From CAIWXH01 sp964555675 (GTDB lineage: Bacteria > Chloroflexota > Chloroflexia > Chloroflexales > Chloroflexaceae), in NCBI GenBank assembly GCA_964555675.1, contig CAZKTU010000054.1, forward strand, positions 1 through 32,093: a DNA stretch of 32,093 nt, read 5' to 3'. Position numbers and translations under genes: made by a program. A model generated the notes under the pieces. It was not told the DNA's origin and searched no databases. It was given only the letters and a program-made list of their open reading frames with translations. This document shows, piece after piece, positions 6,192 to 15,700 of this stretch; position 1 is the first letter of the stretch; every line of letters begins with the position of its first letter.

Positions 6192-7199
6192 ATGGCTGAA
6201 CAGAGCCCGGGTCTGGACCAGCGCCGCCTCGTGCGGCTGATGCGCGGGGCCGTGGCCGCCTGTAGGCTCGACCTGCGCGGCCTGCACGTGCTCACCGAGG
6301 CGGCGAGCGGGGCCTATGTGGTCACGCCCGTGATCGCGGCCCTGGCCGGCGCCGAGGTGACGGCCCTCACCAGGAGCACGGCCTACGGCAGCGTCGAGGC
6401 GATCACGGCCGACACCATGGCCCTGGCCGAGCTGGCCGGCGTGGCCGCCCGCCTCAGGGTGATCGCCGACCGCGAGCAGGCCCCCTTCGCCCAGGCCGAG
6501 ATTGTGACCAACAGCGGTCACGTGCGGCCCATCGACGCCGCCGCCGTGGCGCGAATGCGCCCCGGGGCGGCCCTGCCGCTGATGTACGAGGCCTGGGAGT
6601 ACCGCGAGGCCGACCTCGACCTGGAGGCCTGCCGCGCTCGCGGCGTGCTGGTGGCCGGCACCAACGAGCGCCACCCCGCCGTCGATGTCTTCAGCTACCT
6701 GGGTGTGATGGCCGTGCGACTGCTCCACCAGGCCGGCGTGGCCGTCTACGCCAGCAGGGTGCTGCTGCTCTGCGACAACGACTTCGGGCCCTTCATCCAG
6801 CGCGGCCTGAGCGGGGCCGGGGCCGAGGTTCACCTTGCCGCCGCCCTCTCAAGAGCCGACCTCGAACCGGCCCCCGACGCTGTCTTGGTCGCCCTCAGGC
6901 CCCAGACCCAGCCAGTGCTCGACGCCGCGGCCATTGCTCTCCTGGCCGAGGCGGCCCCCGGCGCGGTGCTGGCCCAGTACTGGGGCGATATCGACCGCGC
7001 CGCCGCCCAGGAGGCCGGGTTGCCGCTCTGGCCCGTCACGGCGCCCGCGCCCGGCCATATGGCCATCCTGCCCTCGGCGGTCGGCCCCGAGCCGATTGTG
7101 CGCCTGCAGGCCGGCGGGCTCAAGGTTGGCGAGGTCCTGGCCCGCGGCCTTGAGCGGGCCTCGGCGGCCGACCGCGCCTTTGTCCAGCTGATGCCATGA
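6192..7199 (+). CDS. Uncharacterised Rossmann-like protein in sugar-formylation operon
   Basis: A 335-residue soluble protein that I do not recognise as a named family. It seems to have two alpha/beta halves. The first contains TNSGHVRPIDAAAVARM and PLMYEAWEYRE, reminiscent of the exposed-site segments of D-2-hydroxyacid dehydrogenases. The second begins with a nucleotide-binding-like strand and turn (RVLLLCDNDFGPFIQRGL, about 195-212) and holds QYWGDIDR and PAPGHMAILPSAVGPEPI. A classical GxGxxG motif is absent, so cofactor binding is uncertain. It precedes the formyltransferase by 13 bp and probably acts on the same sugar or helps supply formyl groups. Start ATG 6192 has GAGG upstream. Confidence 0.7.
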   Translation: MAEQSPGLDQRRLVRLMRGAVAACRLDLRGLHVLTEAASGAYVVTPVIAALAGAEVTALTRSTAYGSVEAITADTMALAELAGVAARLRVIADREQAPFAQAEIVTNSGHVRPIDAAAVARMRPGAALPLMYEAWEYREADLDLEACRARGVLVAGTNERHPAVDVFSYLGVMAVRLLHQAGVAVYASRVLLLCDNDFGPFIQRGLSGAGAEVHLAAALSRADLEPAPDAVLVALRPQTQPVLDAAAIALLAEAAPGAVLAQYWGDIDRAAAQEAGLPLWPVTAPAPGHMAILPSAVGPEPIVRLQAGGLKVGEVLARGLERASAADRAFVQLMP

Positions 7200-7212
7200 G
7201 GGGAGCGCCATT

Positions 7213-8205
7213 GTGAGCCAGCGTGTGTTGCTGATCGGCATGGGCCCGACGACGCTCTCAGCCCTGGACTCCCTGGCTGAGGGCTTTGCCGTGCTCGGCG
7301 TGGTGCGCGCCCCAGCCCCCACCGACGAGGTCGCCGCCCGGGCCGCGGCCCTTGGCGTGCCCCTGTTCGCCGACGTGTCGCCCGCGGGCGTCGCGGCCCT
7401 GGTCGACGGGCTGCGGCCCGACTGCACGGTGATCTCCTCGTACGACCGCATCCTCGGGCCCGAGCTGCTCGCCCGCGGGCCCTTCGTCAACGTGCACTAC
7501 TCGCCGCTGCCCCGCTACCGGGGCCGCGCCAACGTCAACTGGGCGATCATCAACGGCGAGGCCGCCGCGGCGATCAGCATCCACACCGTCGCCCCCGGAC
7601 TCGACGCGGGCAACCTGCTCTTCCAGGAGCAAGTGCCGATCGGCCCGCGCGACAGCGTGACCGACCTATACGGGCGCCTCAACGCCCTGCAGCGCACACA
7701 CCTCGGCCCCACCGTCGCCCGCCATCTGGCGGGTTACGCCGGCGAGCCCCAGGACGAGGCCGCGGCCACCTACGGCTGCGCGCGCCTGCCGGCAGACGGG
7801 CTGATCGACTGGTCCGCCCCGACGGCCCGCGTCGACGCCCTCGTGCGCGCTCTGGCCGCGCCCTTCCCCGGGGCCTTCACCTACCTCGACGGCCGGCGGC
7901 TGGCGGTGACCCGCGCCGAGCCCGTGGAGGGTGGGCCGCCCTACGTCGGCAGGGTGCCGGGGCGGGTGGTGGGCCGCGACCGGCGTGCGGGCAGCGCCGA
8001 TGTGCTGACCGGCGACGGGGTTTTGCGCCTCTTCGTCGTCAGGCCCGAGGGCGGCGCCGAGCAGCCCGCGGCCACGCTGATCACCTCGACGAAACAGACC
8101 CTGGGGCTGCGCCCAGACGAGCTGCTGGGCCGGATCGAGCGCCTCGAGCGGCAGGTCGCCCAGCTTGCGGCGGCCCTTGAGCGGAGGGAAGAACAATGGA
8201 CCTGA
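7213..8205 (+). CDS. Sugar N-formyltransferase (N10-formyl-THF dependent), Fmt/ArnA-N superfamily
   Basis: A 330-residue protein whose N-terminal half has the formyltransferase signature VNVHYSPLPRYRGRANVNW. The catalytic triad is present as Asn93, His95 and Asp131 (PGLDAGNLLFQ), as in methionyl-tRNA formyltransferase and in ArnA, WbtJ and VioF-type sugar formyltransferases. The central and C-terminal parts differ from Fmt, and the chain ends in a short coiled-coil-like segment (IERLERQVAQLAAALERRE). With a DegT aminotransferase and an SDR in the same operon, the likely substrate is the amino group of a nucleotide-linked aminosugar. The start is GTG 7213 with GGGGAGCG upstream. The 3' end overlaps the next gene by 10 bases. 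A housekeeping Fmt role is unlikely given the sequence and neighbours. Confidence 0.85.
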   Translation: MSQRVLLIGMGPTTLSALDSLAEGFAVLGVVRAPAPTDEVAARAAALGVPLFADVSPAGVAALVDGLRPDCTVISSYDRILGPELLARGPFVNVHYSPLPRYRGRANVNWAIINGEAAAAISIHTVAPGLDAGNLLFQEQVPIGPRDSVTDLYGRLNALQRTHLGPTVARHLAGYAGEPQDEAAATYGCARLPADGLIDWSAPTARVDALVRALAAPFPGAFTYLDGRRLAVTRAEPVEGGPPYVGRVPGRVVGRDRRAGSADVLTGDGVLRLFVVRPEGGAEQPAATLITSTKQTLGLRPDELLGRIERLERQVAQLAAALERREEQWT

Positions 8206-9158
8206 ACCGCAAACGCCTGCTGATCACCGGCGGGGCCGGCCTGATCGGCTCTCACATCGCCGACCTGCTCGCCCGCGAGCCTGTGGCCGAGATCGTCATT
8301 TTCGACAGCTTCGTGCGCGGCCGCCCGCAGAACCTGGCCGGGCTGCGCGACGACCCGCGCCTGCGCGTGGTCGAAGGCGACATCAGGGACCGCTCGGCCC
8401 TGGCCGAGGTGATGCAGGGCGTCGACGGGGTCTTCCACATGGCCGCCATCCGCATCACCCAGTGCGCCGAAGAGCCGCGCCTGGCCTTCGAGGTCTTGGG
8501 CGAGGGCGCCTTCAACGTGTTCGAGGCGGCGGTGCGGGCCGGGGTCAAGAAGGTGGTCGCCGCCTCCTCGGCCTCGGTCTACGGCCTGGCCGACAGCTTC
8601 CCCACCGGCGAGCGCCACCACCCCTACAACAACCGCACGCTCTACGGGGCCCTGAAGACTCTCAACGAGGGCCTGCTGCGCAGCTTCAACGAGATGCACG
8701 GTCTGCCCTACGTGGCCCTGCGCTACTTCAACGTCTACGGTCCGCGCATGGACACCCACGGGGCCTACACCGAGGTCTTCATCCGCTGGATGGAGCGCAT
8801 CGCCGCGGGCCAACCACCCCTGATCTTCGGCAGCGGCGCCCAGACCATGGACTTCGTCCACGTCGAGGATATCGCCAGGGCGAATCTGCTGGCCATGAAA
8901 TCTGACGTCAGCGACGCGGTCTTCAATGTGGCCAGCGGCGTCGAGACCAGCCTGCTCGAGCTCGCCCAGGGCCTGCTGCGGGCCATGGACTCGGATCTGC
9001 GCCCCGAGCACGGGCCCGAGCGGGCCGTGAACCCGGTGCCGCGCCGCCTGGCCGACACGAGCGCCGCCCGCGAGGCCCTGGGCTTCAGCGCCCAGATCGG
9101 GCTCGACGAGGGCCTGCGCGGCCTGGTGGCCTGGTGGCGGGCGGGAGGAGGCCGATGA
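8196..9158 (+). CDS. Extended SDR nucleotide-sugar epimerase/dehydratase
   Basis: A 320-residue NAD(P)-dependent short-chain dehydrogenase of the extended, GalE-like class. The glycine motif TGGAGLIG is at 11-18, HMAAIRI at 81-87 binds the cofactor side, catalytic Ser/Thr lie in SSASVYG (124-130) and Tyr150/Lys154 form YGALK. RYFNVYGPR and FVHVEDIARAN are the substrate-domain signatures. The family interconverts or dehydrates UDP/dTDP/GDP sugars. PYNNRTLYGALK is a subgroup signature often seen in polysaccharide clusters without an assigned substrate. It overlaps the formyltransferase (10 bp) and the downstream aminotransferase (4 bp), so the three are probably made together. Whether it supplies the keto sugar for the aminotransferase or epimerises the product is undecided. 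Confidence 0.88.
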   Translation: MDLNRKRLLITGGAGLIGSHIADLLAREPVAEIVIFDSFVRGRPQNLAGLRDDPRLRVVEGDIRDRSALAEVMQGVDGVFHMAAIRITQCAEEPRLAFEVLGEGAFNVFEAAVRAGVKKVVAASSASVYGLADSFPTGERHHPYNNRTLYGALKTLNEGLLRSFNEMHGLPYVALRYFNVYGPRMDTHGAYTEVFIRWMERIAAGQPPLIFGSGAQTMDFVHVEDIARANLLAMKSDVSDAVFNVASGVETSLLELAQGLLRAMDSDLRPEHGPERAVNPVPRRLADTSAAREALGFSAQIGLDEGLRGLVAWWRAGGGR

Positions 9159-10348
9159 TCCCCGTCACTCGCCCCTGGATGGACGAGCAGGAGGTCGCCG
9201 CGGCGGCGCGCCCGATCATGGCGGGCTGGGTCACCCAGGGCCCCGAGGTCGCCGCCTTCGAGCGCGAGTTCGCGGCCTTTGTCGGGGCGCCCTACGCCTG
9301 CGCCGTGGCTAACTGTAGCGTGGCCCTGCACCTGGCCCTGCTCGCCGTGGGCGTCGGCCCCGGCGACGAGGTGATCACGGTCAGCCACTCGTTCATCGCT
9401 ACCGCCAACAGCGTGCGCTACTGCGGGGCCACCCCGGTCTTCGTCGACATCGACCCCGCCACCTTCAACATGAGCCCCGCCCTGGTCGAACAGGCGATCA
9501 CGCCGCGTACGCGGGCCATCCTGGTCGTACACCAGGTGGGCATGCCCTGCGACATGGCCGCCCTGCTCACCGTCGCCCGCCGCCACCGTCTGCCCGTGGT
9601 CGAGGACGCGGCCTGCGCCATCGGCAGCCAGATCCGCTGGGGCGACGAGTGGCAGCCGATCGGGCGGCCCCACGGCGACGTGGCCTGCTTCTCGTTCCAC
9701 CCGCGCAAGCTGCTGACCACCGGCGACGGCGGCATGCTCACCACGGCGAGCGCCGAGCTCGACCGGCGCGTGCGCCTGGCCCGCCAGCACTGCATGAGCG
9801 TGCCCGACACGGTGCGCCACGGCTCGCGCGAGGTGGTCTTCGAGACCTACACCGAGCTGGGCTTCAACTACCGGCTGAGCGACATCCAGGCCGCCGTGGG
9901 GCGCGAGCAGCTGCGGCGCCTGCCCGAGGTGATCGCGCGCAGACGGGCCCAGGCCGCCCGCTATCGCGAGCTGCTGAGCGACATTCCCGGCCTTGGCCTG
10001 CCCCACGAGCCGGCCTGGGCGCGCAGCAACTGGCAGAGCTTCTGCGTGCGCCTGCCCGAGGGCTGCGAGCAGCGGCCCGTGATGCAGCACATGCTCGACG
10101 CCGGCGTTTCGACCCGGCGCGGCGTGATGTGCGCCCACCGCGAGCCGGCCTATGCCCGCCAGCCCTGGAGCTGCGGGGCGGGCCCTGGCCCCTGCGGCTG
10201 CGCGGCGGGCAGCTGCGCGCGCCTGGCCGAGAGCGAGCGCGCCCAGGACAGGCTGATCATCCTGCCCCTCTTCCACCAGCTGAGCGAGGAAGAGCAGCGC
10301 GCCGTGGCCGCGGCCCTGGCGCGCGCTTGCCGCGCCCAGGGAATCTGA
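9155..10348 (+). CDS. DegT/DnrJ/EryC1/StrS aminotransferase with Cys-rich insert
   Basis: A 397-residue PLP-dependent sugar aminotransferase paralogous to the one at 4956. It has SVALHLALLAVGVGPGDEVIT, Asp151 in VVEDAACAIGS and the Schiff-base Lys185 in FHPRKLLTTGDGG. Start ATG 9155 overlaps the SDR stop (ATGA) and has GGAGGAG seven bases ahead; an upstream in-frame start at 9134 lacks support. An insert near residues 340-354 carries four cysteines (C-x6-C-x-C-x4-C) just before the conserved ESERAQDRLIILPLF block, and could bind a metal. It probably makes the aminosugar formylated by the 7213 product. The donor amino acid and sugar position are not readable. Confidence 0.88.
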   Translation: MIPVTRPWMDEQEVAAAARPIMAGWVTQGPEVAAFEREFAAFVGAPYACAVANCSVALHLALLAVGVGPGDEVITVSHSFIATANSVRYCGATPVFVDIDPATFNMSPALVEQAITPRTRAILVVHQVGMPCDMAALLTVARRHRLPVVEDAACAIGSQIRWGDEWQPIGRPHGDVACFSFHPRKLLTTGDGGMLTTASAELDRRVRLARQHCMSVPDTVRHGSREVVFETYTELGFNYRLSDIQAAVGREQLRRLPEVIARRRAQAARYRELLSDIPGLGLPHEPAWARSNWQSFCVRLPEGCEQRPVMQHMLDAGVSTRRGVMCAHREPAYARQPWSCGAGPGPCGCAAGSCARLAESERAQDRLIILPLFHQLSEEEQRAVAAALARACRAQGI

Positions 10349-10349
10349 G

Positions 10350-10366
10350 GGCGCAGTGGCTGCGCC
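10350..10366 (+). other. Small perfect hairpin after the aminotransferase stop codon
   Basis: GGCGCAG (10350-10356) pairs with CTGCGCC (10360-10366) across the loop TGG, two bases after the stop at 10348. There is no T-tract. It may weaken read-through into, or shape the leader of, the secreted-protein gene. Confidence 0.3.
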
Positions 10367-10388
10367 GCCTATCCACAAGGGGAGCCCC

Positions 10389-12680
10389 ATGGAGCAGACG
10401 AGACGGTGGGTGTTCGCTGTTCTGGCCCTGGCGGGAGCGCTGGCCCTTGCCGGCCTGCCCGCGCGGGCGCAGGCTCAGACGACTCTCTACGTCGACGAGG
10501 CGGGCGACGACGGGGCCGACTGCCTGAGCCCCGCCACGGCCTGCCGCACTGTGGGCGCGGCCCTGACCAAGGCCCCCGAGGGCGCGACGCTGCGCCTGGC
10601 CCCCGGTCGCTACGCCGAGCGCCTGACCATCAGGCGCGGGGTGAGCATCGTCGGCGCGACTGCGGCGGAGGCGATCATCGACGGGGCCGGGGCCGGCCCG
10701 GTGATCACCAGCTTCTCGACCGCGCCGGTGACCCTGCAGGGCCTGACCGTGACCGGCGGGCGGGCGATCGGCGGCGGCGGTGGCATCGCCAACTTCGGCC
10801 CGCTGAGCATCGTCGACAGCGTGGTGGTCTCGAACAGCGTCAGCATCGGCGAGGGCTTCCAGGGCCTCGGCGGCGGCATCTTCAGCTTCGGCGCCCTGAC
10901 CATCAGCGGCACGGCCGTGATCAGCAACAGCGGCGTCACCGGCGGCGGCATCAACAGCCGCGGCTCGCTGCGCGTCTTCAACAGCACCATCGGCGGCAAT
11001 AGCGCCTCGGCCGCCGGCGGCGGGCTCGTGGCCGCCCCGGGCACGGTCGAGCTGACCCACGTCACTGTGGCGGGCAATACCGCGGGTGCGGGCGGCGGGA
11101 TCGAGGTCGAGAGCGGCGGCGCCGTGACCCTCGGCAATAGCATCGTCGCCGCCAACAGCGCCGGCGCGAGCCCCGACTGCCGCGGCCCTCTGGCCAGTCT
11201 CGGCGGAAACCTGCTGGGGCAGGCCGCGGGCTGCGGCTTCGGCGGCGAGGGCCCCGGCGACCAGAGCGGCCTCGACCCCCTGCTCGGCCCCCTGGCCGAC
11301 AACGGCGGCCCGACCCCGACCTACGCCCTGCTGGCGGGCAGCCCGGCCATCGACGCCGGCGAGGAGGCCCTCTGCCTCGACCGCGACCAGCGCGGCGTGA
11401 CCAGGCCCCAGGGCCCCGGCTGCGACAGCGGCGCCTTCGAGCTCGCCGCGGGCGCGGCCGGTACAACATGGTATGCGGCCCCCGACGGCGACGACGGCAA
11501 CGACTGTCTCGCCCCCGACCGGCCCTGCGCCACCCTGGCCCGAGCCCTCGCCCTGGCCGGCCCCGGCGACACGCTGCGGGCCGCCCCTGGGCGCTACGAC
11601 GAGCGGCTGCGCCTCGAGCGGGCGATCACCATCGAGGGGGCGGGCGCCACCGAGAGCGTGCTCGACGCGGGCGGCGGCGGGAGCGCCCTGAGCGTCGCCC
11701 CGGGCGTGCGGGCCACTGTTCGCGGGCTGACCATCAGCGGCGGCGCGGCCCCCGACGGGGGCGGCGTGCAGAACTACGGCGAGCTGGCCCTCGAGGCGAG
11801 TATCGTGCGCGACAACAGCGCCGGCTACACCCAGGGCGGCGACGGCATGGGCGGCGGGGTCGCCAACTTCGGGACGCTGAGCATCAGCGCCAGCGAGGTG
11901 ATCAGCAACAGCGCCCTGCTGGGCGGCGGCGTCGGCAACAGCGGCGTCATGACCGTCACCGACAGCCTGGTGGCCGCCAATGCCGGCCTGTTCGGCGGCG
12001 GCGTGGCCAACCTGGGCAGCGCTCGCCTGGTGAGCGTAACCCTGCGCGGCAACCTGGCCGTGCTGGGCGGCGGCTTGGCCAACTTTGGGCGCGCCGGCCT
12101 GGCCCAGACGAGCGTCCTGAGCAACACGGCCCTGGTCGGGGCCGGGATCGTGAGCTACGGCCCGCTGGAGATCGACGACAGCGTGATCTACGCCAATGTG
12201 GCGAGCGAGGACGGCGGCGCGATCAGCACCGGGGCGGGCGGTGAGCTGCTGCTGCGCAGCTCGACGGTGACGGGCAACCGGGCCCCCCTGACCGGCGGCC
12301 TGAGCAGCGTGAACGGCGGGCGCGCGCTGGCGAGCGGCTCGATCATCGCCGGCAACGGCGGCGCGGCTGCCGACTGCGACCGGCTCGTCTCGCAGGGGCA
12401 TAACCTGATCGGCGCGACCGCCGGCTGCGCGTTGGAGCCGGGGCAGGGCGACCTGCTGAACGTGGACGCCCGTCTCGGCGCGACAGCCCCGGGGCAGCTG
12501 CCGGTGACGCCCCTGCCCGACAGCCCGGCTCTCGACGGCGGGGCCCGCGCGGGCTGCGCCGGGGCTGACCGGCGGGGCGTCGTCAGGCCGCAGGGGGCGG
12601 GGTGCGATATCGGGGCGATCGAGCGGCGAACAGACGAAGCAGGCATACATGCGCTCTACCTCCCGGCGTTGTTGAGGTAG
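10389..12680 (+). CDS. Secreted protein of two tandem right-handed beta-helix-like modules (choice-of-anchor Q type)
   Basis: A 763-residue exported protein. MEQTRR, a hydrophobic core and LPARAQAQ form a signal peptide, with cleavage expected near residues 27-29. The mature chain holds two homologous modules, about 31-358 and 359-745. Each opens with T-x-Y-x-x-x-x-G-D-D-G-x-D-C-L, then a DUF1565-like segment (LRLAPGRYAERLTI; LRAAPGRYDERLRL), then Gly/Asn/Ser-rich beta-helix coils with recurring GGGI(A)NFG and ISNS strings. Each closes with S-P-A-[IL]-D-x-G ... RPQG-x-GCD, the choice-of-anchor-Q ending. The last residues are HALYLPALLR, a tail style common in exported Chloroflexia proteins. 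No catalytic motif is evident; beta-helices often bind or cleave polysaccharide. Start ATG 10389 (AAGGGGAG upstream) is preferred over GTG 10356 because it begins the signal peptide. Confidence 0.82.
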   Translation: MEQTRRWVFAVLALAGALALAGLPARAQAQTTLYVDEAGDDGADCLSPATACRTVGAALTKAPEGATLRLAPGRYAERLTIRRGVSIVGATAAEAIIDGAGAGPVITSFSTAPVTLQGLTVTGGRAIGGGGGIANFGPLSIVDSVVVSNSVSIGEGFQGLGGGIFSFGALTISGTAVISNSGVTGGGINSRGSLRVFNSTIGGNSASAAGGGLVAAPGTVELTHVTVAGNTAGAGGGIEVESGGAVTLGNSIVAANSAGASPDCRGPLASLGGNLLGQAAGCGFGGEGPGDQSGLDPLLGPLADNGGPTPTYALLAGSPAIDAGEEALCLDRDQRGVTRPQGPGCDSGAFELAAGAAGTTWYAAPDGDDGNDCLAPDRPCATLARALALAGPGDTLRAAPGRYDERLRLERAITIEGAGATESVLDAGGGGSALSVAPGVRATVRGLTISGGAAPDGGGVQNYGELALEASIVRDNSAGYTQGGDGMGGGVANFGTLSISASEVISNSALLGGGVGNSGVMTVTDSLVAANAGLFGGGVANLGSARLVSVTLRGNLAVLGGGLANFGRAGLAQTSVLSNTALVGAGIVSYGPLEIDDSVIYANVASEDGGAISTGAGGELLLRSSTVTGNRAPLTGGLSSVNGGRALASGSIIAGNGGAAADCDRLVSQGHNLIGATAGCALEPGQGDLLNVDARLGATAPGQLPVTPLPDSPALDGGARAGCAGADRRGVVRPQGAGCDIGAIERRTDEAGIHALYLPALLR

Positions 12681-12708
12681 GGTGGCTGGACTGAGCGAAG
12701 GGGCAACT

Positions 12709-15700
12709 ATGGCTAAGCGATATCTCCGAGCCGGCTGGCTCATCATCTACCTGGCGATCGTGGCGGTCTGGGTGCTGGTGGCCGCGCCGCTGGTGACCCC
12801 GCAGACCCCGGCGACGGCGGCGCGTAACATAGCGAACACCCGCGGCATCGCCGCGCTCAGCTTCAGCCCTGACGGGAAGAGCCTGGCCACCGGCGGGGCC
12901 GGCGGCGAGATCGTGATCTGGGATGTCAAGGACGGGCGGCGCATCAGGAGCCTGCCGGGGCACGGCGGCCAGCCCGTCACCGGGGTCACCTTCAGCCCGC
13001 GGGGCACGACCCTCGCGAGCGTCGGCCGCGACTCGACCGTGCGGGTCTGGGACGTGGCGGGCGGGGCCGAGTTGCGCGTCCTCGAGGGCCACGAGCACCC
13101 CGTGCGGGCCGTCGCCGTCTCCGACGACGGCGGGCTGCTGGCGAGCGGCGGCGAGGACGGGCGCCTGGTGCTCTGGGATAACGCCGGCGCGATCAAGTAT
13201 TTGCTCCAGGGCCACAAAGGCGCGGTCACCTCGGTCGACTTCAACCGCGACCTGAGCACCGTAGCCAGCGCGGGCGAGGACGGGCGCATCCTGATCTGGA
13301 GCACGGCGACGGGCCGGCTGCTGCACACCCTGCGCGGCCACGCCGGGCCGGTGAATGCGATCAGCTTTGCCCGCAACGGGCGCACACTCTTCAGCGCGGG
13401 CGCCGACGGCACCGTGCGGCGCTGGAACGCCGTGACCGGCGTGCAGCAGCGGGTGCTCAAGCGGGCCCCCAAGGATCTGCGCGCCACGGTGCTGAGCATC
13501 GACGGGGCGACGGTGGCCAGCTCCGACGCCAACAACGAGATCGTCCTGCTCGACCCCGACAGCGGGGCCGAGCGGCTGCGCCTGCGCCGCCACTCCGCCC
13601 CGGTCACCGACCTCTCGTTCAGCCCCGACAGCAAAGATCTGGCGAGCATGGGCGAGGACAACCTGCTGGTGCTGTGGGACGCGAAGACCGGGGCGGTGCG
13701 CTGGACGGCTAACCTGCCGGGCTCGGCCCAGGCAAGCGCAGCCTCGCGCGCGGCCGCGAGCCTCTCGCAGAGCCTGGCCGACGCCCTGGCCGGCCCCGCC
13801 GCCGCGGCCCCCGCCTCGGCCCTCGCCGATGGCCCGGGCGGGCCGATCCTGCTCGTGCATAATCCCGCCAACCCCTTCGGCGCCTACTACGCCGAGATCC
13901 TGCGGGCCGAGGGCCTGAACCTGTTCGCCAGCGCCGAACTGGGCGCCGTGAGCGCGGCGACCCTGGCCTCCTATGATGTAGTGCTGCTGGCAGAGACGGC
14001 CCTGAGCGCGTCCCAGGTGACCTTGTTCAGCGACTGGGTGAGCGCGGGCGGCAACCTGATCGCCATGCGCCCCGACAAACAGCTCGCCGGCCTGCTCGGG
14101 CTGAGCGACGCCGGCGGCACCCTGACCAACGCCTACCTACAGGTTGACACGGCGGCCGCGCCGGGCAACGGCATTGTGGGCGAGAGCATGCAGTTCCGCG
14201 GGACGGCCGACCGCTACACCCTGAGCGGCGCCAGCGAGGTGGCCAGGCTGCTCAGCAGCGCGACGGCGACCGCGGGCAGCCCGGCCGTGACTCTGCGGGC
14301 CGTGGGCGCGAACGGCGGGCAGGCCGCCGCCTTCACCTACGACCTGGCCCGCTCGGTGGTCTACCAGCGCCAGGGCAACCCGGCCTGGGCCGGGCAAGAG
14401 CGCGACACCTTCGCGCCGATCCGCTCCGACGACCTCTACTTCGGCAACGCGCCGGGCGACCCGCAGCCCGACTGGGTCGACCTGAGTAAGGTGGCCATCC
14501 CTCAGGCCGACGAGCAGCAGCGCCTGCTGGCCAATCTGATCCTGACCATCAGCGCCAGGCCGCTGCCGCGCTTCTGGTACTTCCCCAGCGGCCACAAGGC
14601 CGTGGTGATCATGACCGGCGACGACCACGGCAATGGCGGCACCGGGCCGCGCTTCGAGCAGTTCAAGGCCAGCAGCCCCGCGGGCTGCTCGGTCGACGAC
14701 TGGCAGTGCATCAGGGGCACCTCGTACGTCTACACCAGCACGCCCCTGACCGCCCAGCAGGCCGCCGGCTACACCGCCGAGGGCTTCGAGGTCGGGTTGC
14801 ACGTCAACACCAACTGCCAGGATTTCACCCCGACCTCGCTGCGCAGCGACTTCTCCGGCCAGCTGAACGCCTGGCGGGCGAAGTTCACGGGCATCGGCTC
14901 GCCGGCGACCCAGCGCACCCACTGTCTGGTCTGGAGCGACTGGGACACCAAGCCCCAGGTCGAGCTCGAGAACGGCATGCGCCTCGATACCAGCTACTAC
15001 TACTGGCCGCCCTTCTGGATCCAGGACCGGCCGGGCTACTTCACCGGCTCGGGCATGCCCATGCGCTTCGCCGCCCAGAACGGCGGGATGTACGATGTCT
15101 ACCAGGCGGCCACCCAGAACACCGACGAGTCGGGCCAGAGCTACCCCTTCACGATCAACAGCCAGCTCGACAAGGCCGTCGGGCCCGAGGGCTACTACGC
15201 GGCGATCACGGTCAACGCCCACACCGACGCGGCGACCTCGAGCGTGGCCGACGCCGTGGTCGGCTCGGCGGTCGCCAGGGGCGTGCCGGTGGTCTCGGCC
15301 CGCCAGATGCTCACCTGGCTCGACGGGCGCAACGGCTCGCGCTTCAGCGGGCTGAGCTGGGCGAACGGCACCCTGAGCTTCACGATCGACCAGGCCCCCG
15401 GCGCGCGCAACCTGCGGGCGATGCTGCCCGCCCGCTCGGGCTCGGCGAACCTGGCCGCCCTCTCGCGCGGCGGAGCCCCGGTGAGCTACTCGCTACAGGC
15501 GATCAAGGGCGTCGAGTACGCGATCTTCGACGCCGGCGCGGGTGTCTACAGCGCCAGCTACGGTGTCGATACGACGGCGCCGACGGTAGTTGAGACGAGC
15601 CCGGCCGGCGGCGCGAGCGGCGTCTCGGTCGGCGCGGCGGTGAGCGCGACCTTCAGCGAGCCGATGGACCCGGCCTCGCTCGGCGCGGCCAACGTCGAGC

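Noticed and set aside
3897..6833. 978-codon open frame on the minus strand across the acetamido-sugar genes
   Set aside because: It lies antisense to three genes with clear catalytic motifs; its translation is Gly/Ala/His/Glu-rich without family motifs. GC-rich third positions suppress stops on the opposite strand.
7213..8205. Housekeeping methionyl-tRNA formyltransferase
   Set aside because: The C-terminal part differs from Fmt, and the neighbours are sugar-modifying enzymes, with no peptide deformylase (def) gene beside it.
10257..12746. 829-codon minus-strand open frame over the beta-helix gene, and similar long ones at 15493-17310 and 17797-20076
   Set aside because: Same GC-driven artefact: low-complexity Ala/Arg/Gly translations, no ribosome binding sites, and strong coding evidence on the + strand.
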